Positions 62,971-64,000 of a stretch of DNA of 64,000 bases are shown in pieces. Under the pieces are notes generated by a model. That model did no database searches. It saw only the letters and a program-made list of their open reading frames with translations, and had not been told where the DNA came from. This DNA comes from Roseobacter sp. (GTDB lineage: Bacteria > Pseudomonadota > Alphaproteobacteria > Rhodobacterales > Rhodobacteraceae). Position numbers and translations under genes: made by a program. The first letter of the stretch is position 1, and the number at the start of each line of letters is the position of its first letter. The stretch is taken from NCBI GenBank assembly GCA_002731875.1, contig PCCY01000004.1:102742-166741 (forward strand). The letters are read 5' to 3'.

Positions 62971-64000
62971 CTATTGTCGGATCAATGGTTTCAATGCCGC
63001 ATCAGTATCGCGCCATTTGGCAATGGAATCGGCAATCGCCGACACCATGACGGCCCGCCATATCGGGTCGCGCAGATTGCTGAGATCACGTTCGGAGCTC
63101 AGGAAACCGATTTCGATCAGGACCGACGGGATATCGGCTGACTTGAGAACCGAAAAACCGGCATTGCGAATGGGGTGACGATTCATCGGGCCGCCTGCAG
63201 CCTTCATGCCAGCAGTCAGCGCTTTGGCGGCGGCGACGGAGCGGGGTTCGGTCTCTTGACGCGCGAGATCAAGCAAAATTCCTGCCACCTGGTCGTCAGA
63301 TCCGGTAAGGTCCGCCCCTGCAATTATGTCAGATCGATTGTGCCGGGCAGCAAGATGTTCCGTGGCCGTATCGCTGGCCTCGTCTGACAGCGTATAAACC
63401 GTGGCACCTTTCGCCCCGCCCTGTTGCAAGACATCTGCGTGGAGCGAGATAAACAGGTTTCCCTCGGCTTGATGGGCGAATGCGACCCGGTTTTCCAAGG
63501 CCACGAAGACATCGCTATCGCGCGTCATGACCACATCAATGCCGTCGCGCACCAAAATATCGCGCAGAGACAGCGCAAAGCTCAACATCAGGTCCTTTTC
63601 CGTGACCCCGTCGCGCTCTGCGCCCGGATCGATACCACCATGCCCCGGGTCCAATACGACGCGAAAACGTTTACGGGGGTCGGTCGAATTGGGCTTGGGT
63701 GGTGCTGCAAGCGCCATGGTCCAGCTTGGATCGACCGGGGCACCCGATGCTTCGGCAAATGTTTCTTCGTCCGCGCTCTCCAACGTGATTTCCAGCGTTG
63801 CCCTGCCCGATTCCTTGTCGATCGGCATCCCGATCTCACGTGGGATCATCGGTTCAGCCAGATCCGCAACCAGCCGAGACCAGCCGGGTTGAAACGGGCC
63901 GAAACGCAGGTCTGAAATGCGCCCCGGCTGCGTCAGCACATCGGATGCTTTGACACCCGTCCAGTCCGCTTCGCGAAAATCGACGACCAAACGCGGCGGG
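62971..64000 (-). CDS. N-acetylmuramoyl-L-alanine amidase (AmiC type), partial
   Basis: Cleaves the peptide stem from peptidoglycan during cell separation. The gene runs off the right edge, so the N-terminus is missing. An AMIN-like domain part (LVVDFREADWTG, FQPGWSRLVADL) is followed by the amidase_3 catalytic domain with zinc ligands in VVLDPGHGGIDPGA, GVTEKDLML, LFISLHADV and VLIEIGFLSSERD. It is next to mrcA, a common alphaproteobacterial pair. Confidence 0.95.
   Translation of the reverse strand, partial: PPRLVVDFREADWTGVKASDVLTQPGRISDLRFGPFQPGWSRLVADLAEPMIPREIGMPIDKESGRATLEITLESADEETFAEASGAPVDPSWTMALAAPPKPNSTDPRKRFRVVLDPGHGGIDPGAERDGVTEKDLMLSFALSLRDILVRDGIDVVMTRDSDVFVALENRVAFAHQAEGNLFISLHADVLQQGGAKGATVYTLSDEASDTATEHLAARHNRSDIIAGADLTGSDDQVAGILLDLARQETEPRSVAAAKALTAGMKAAGGPMNRHPIRNAGFSVLKSADIPSVLIEIGFLSSERDLSNLRDPIWRAVMVSAIADSIAKWRDTDAALKPLIRQ

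Overview
The window is 64 kb of an alphaproteobacterial chromosome, most likely from the Rhodobacterales (Roseobacter group). The signs are the uppS-frr-pyrH order, the neighbouring PIN-domain and RlmI-like methyltransferase genes typical of Rhodobacteraceae, a DksA without its zinc-finger cysteines, DUF2852 and DUF2927 proteins, an oversized TRAP transporter of the 2-oxoacid type, and a Hint-terminated RTX protein. No genus is proposed. Most of the sequence is ordinary core genome with dense, often overlapping genes (ATGA, TGATG and TAATG junctions).

Layout. 1-2750: uppS (partial), frr and pyrH leftward, with miaA divergent. 2809-8638: an AraC-type regulator, then a peptide-type ABC transporter (two permeases and a fused double ATPase). 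The transporter has no substrate-binding protein gene here, and its second permease carries an apparent -1 frameshift. 8740-14566: a lytic transglycosylase; ssb; aroK-aroB; and a three-gene operon of a 49-residue membrane protein, a large exported protein and xerD. 14503-18094: a metallophosphoesterase, a CorC/HlyC-type membrane protein, and a DUF2254 membrane protein whose frame stays open for about 350 codons antisense through the CorC gene. 18319-21373: a dimethylglycine/sarcosine dehydrogenase-like enzyme and a MobA-like nucleotidyltransferase.

21463-28654 looks accessory. It holds a giant RTX/Hint protein with three related ~200-residue modules, a small unknown gene with a strong ribosome binding site, about 930 bp without a supported gene, and a tRNA-Leu(CAA) whose 3' end faces this block. 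28775-33543: DedA-like protein and DsbB; an Lrp-type regulator divergent from arginase and ornithine cyclodeaminase (arginine catabolism); and a flavin monooxygenase. 33639-38951: dksA, then a MoxR ATPase, a DUF2927 lipoprotein, a 57-residue membrane protein, a CoxE-like VWA protein and an M48 metalloprotease. This run looks like a chaperone/envelope module.

38948-46373: PIN protein and RNA methyltransferase, a tiny lipoprotein, glnE with a small partner, DUF2852 and RDD proteins, and bpt of the N-degron pathway. 46523-53419: a TRAP transporter operon divergent from a two-component system that probably controls it. 53534-56135: ilvBN-type acetolactate synthase genes preceded by a clear attenuator with leader peptide MTGLVVILGYTRMGR. 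56141-64000: a small cold-shock-like protein, an XRE-type regulator with palindromic candidate operators, an amidase, prfB, a class A penicillin-binding protein and a partial N-acetylmuramoyl-L-alanine amidase.

The items most worth following up are the DUF2254/CorC antisense overlap, the RTX/Hint protein with its duplicated pre-Hint module, the MoxR-DUF2927-VWA-M48 run, the permease frameshift with the missing binding protein, and several small genes (49, 57, 58 and 90 residues). No CRISPR array, prophage, insertion sequence or defence system was recognised.
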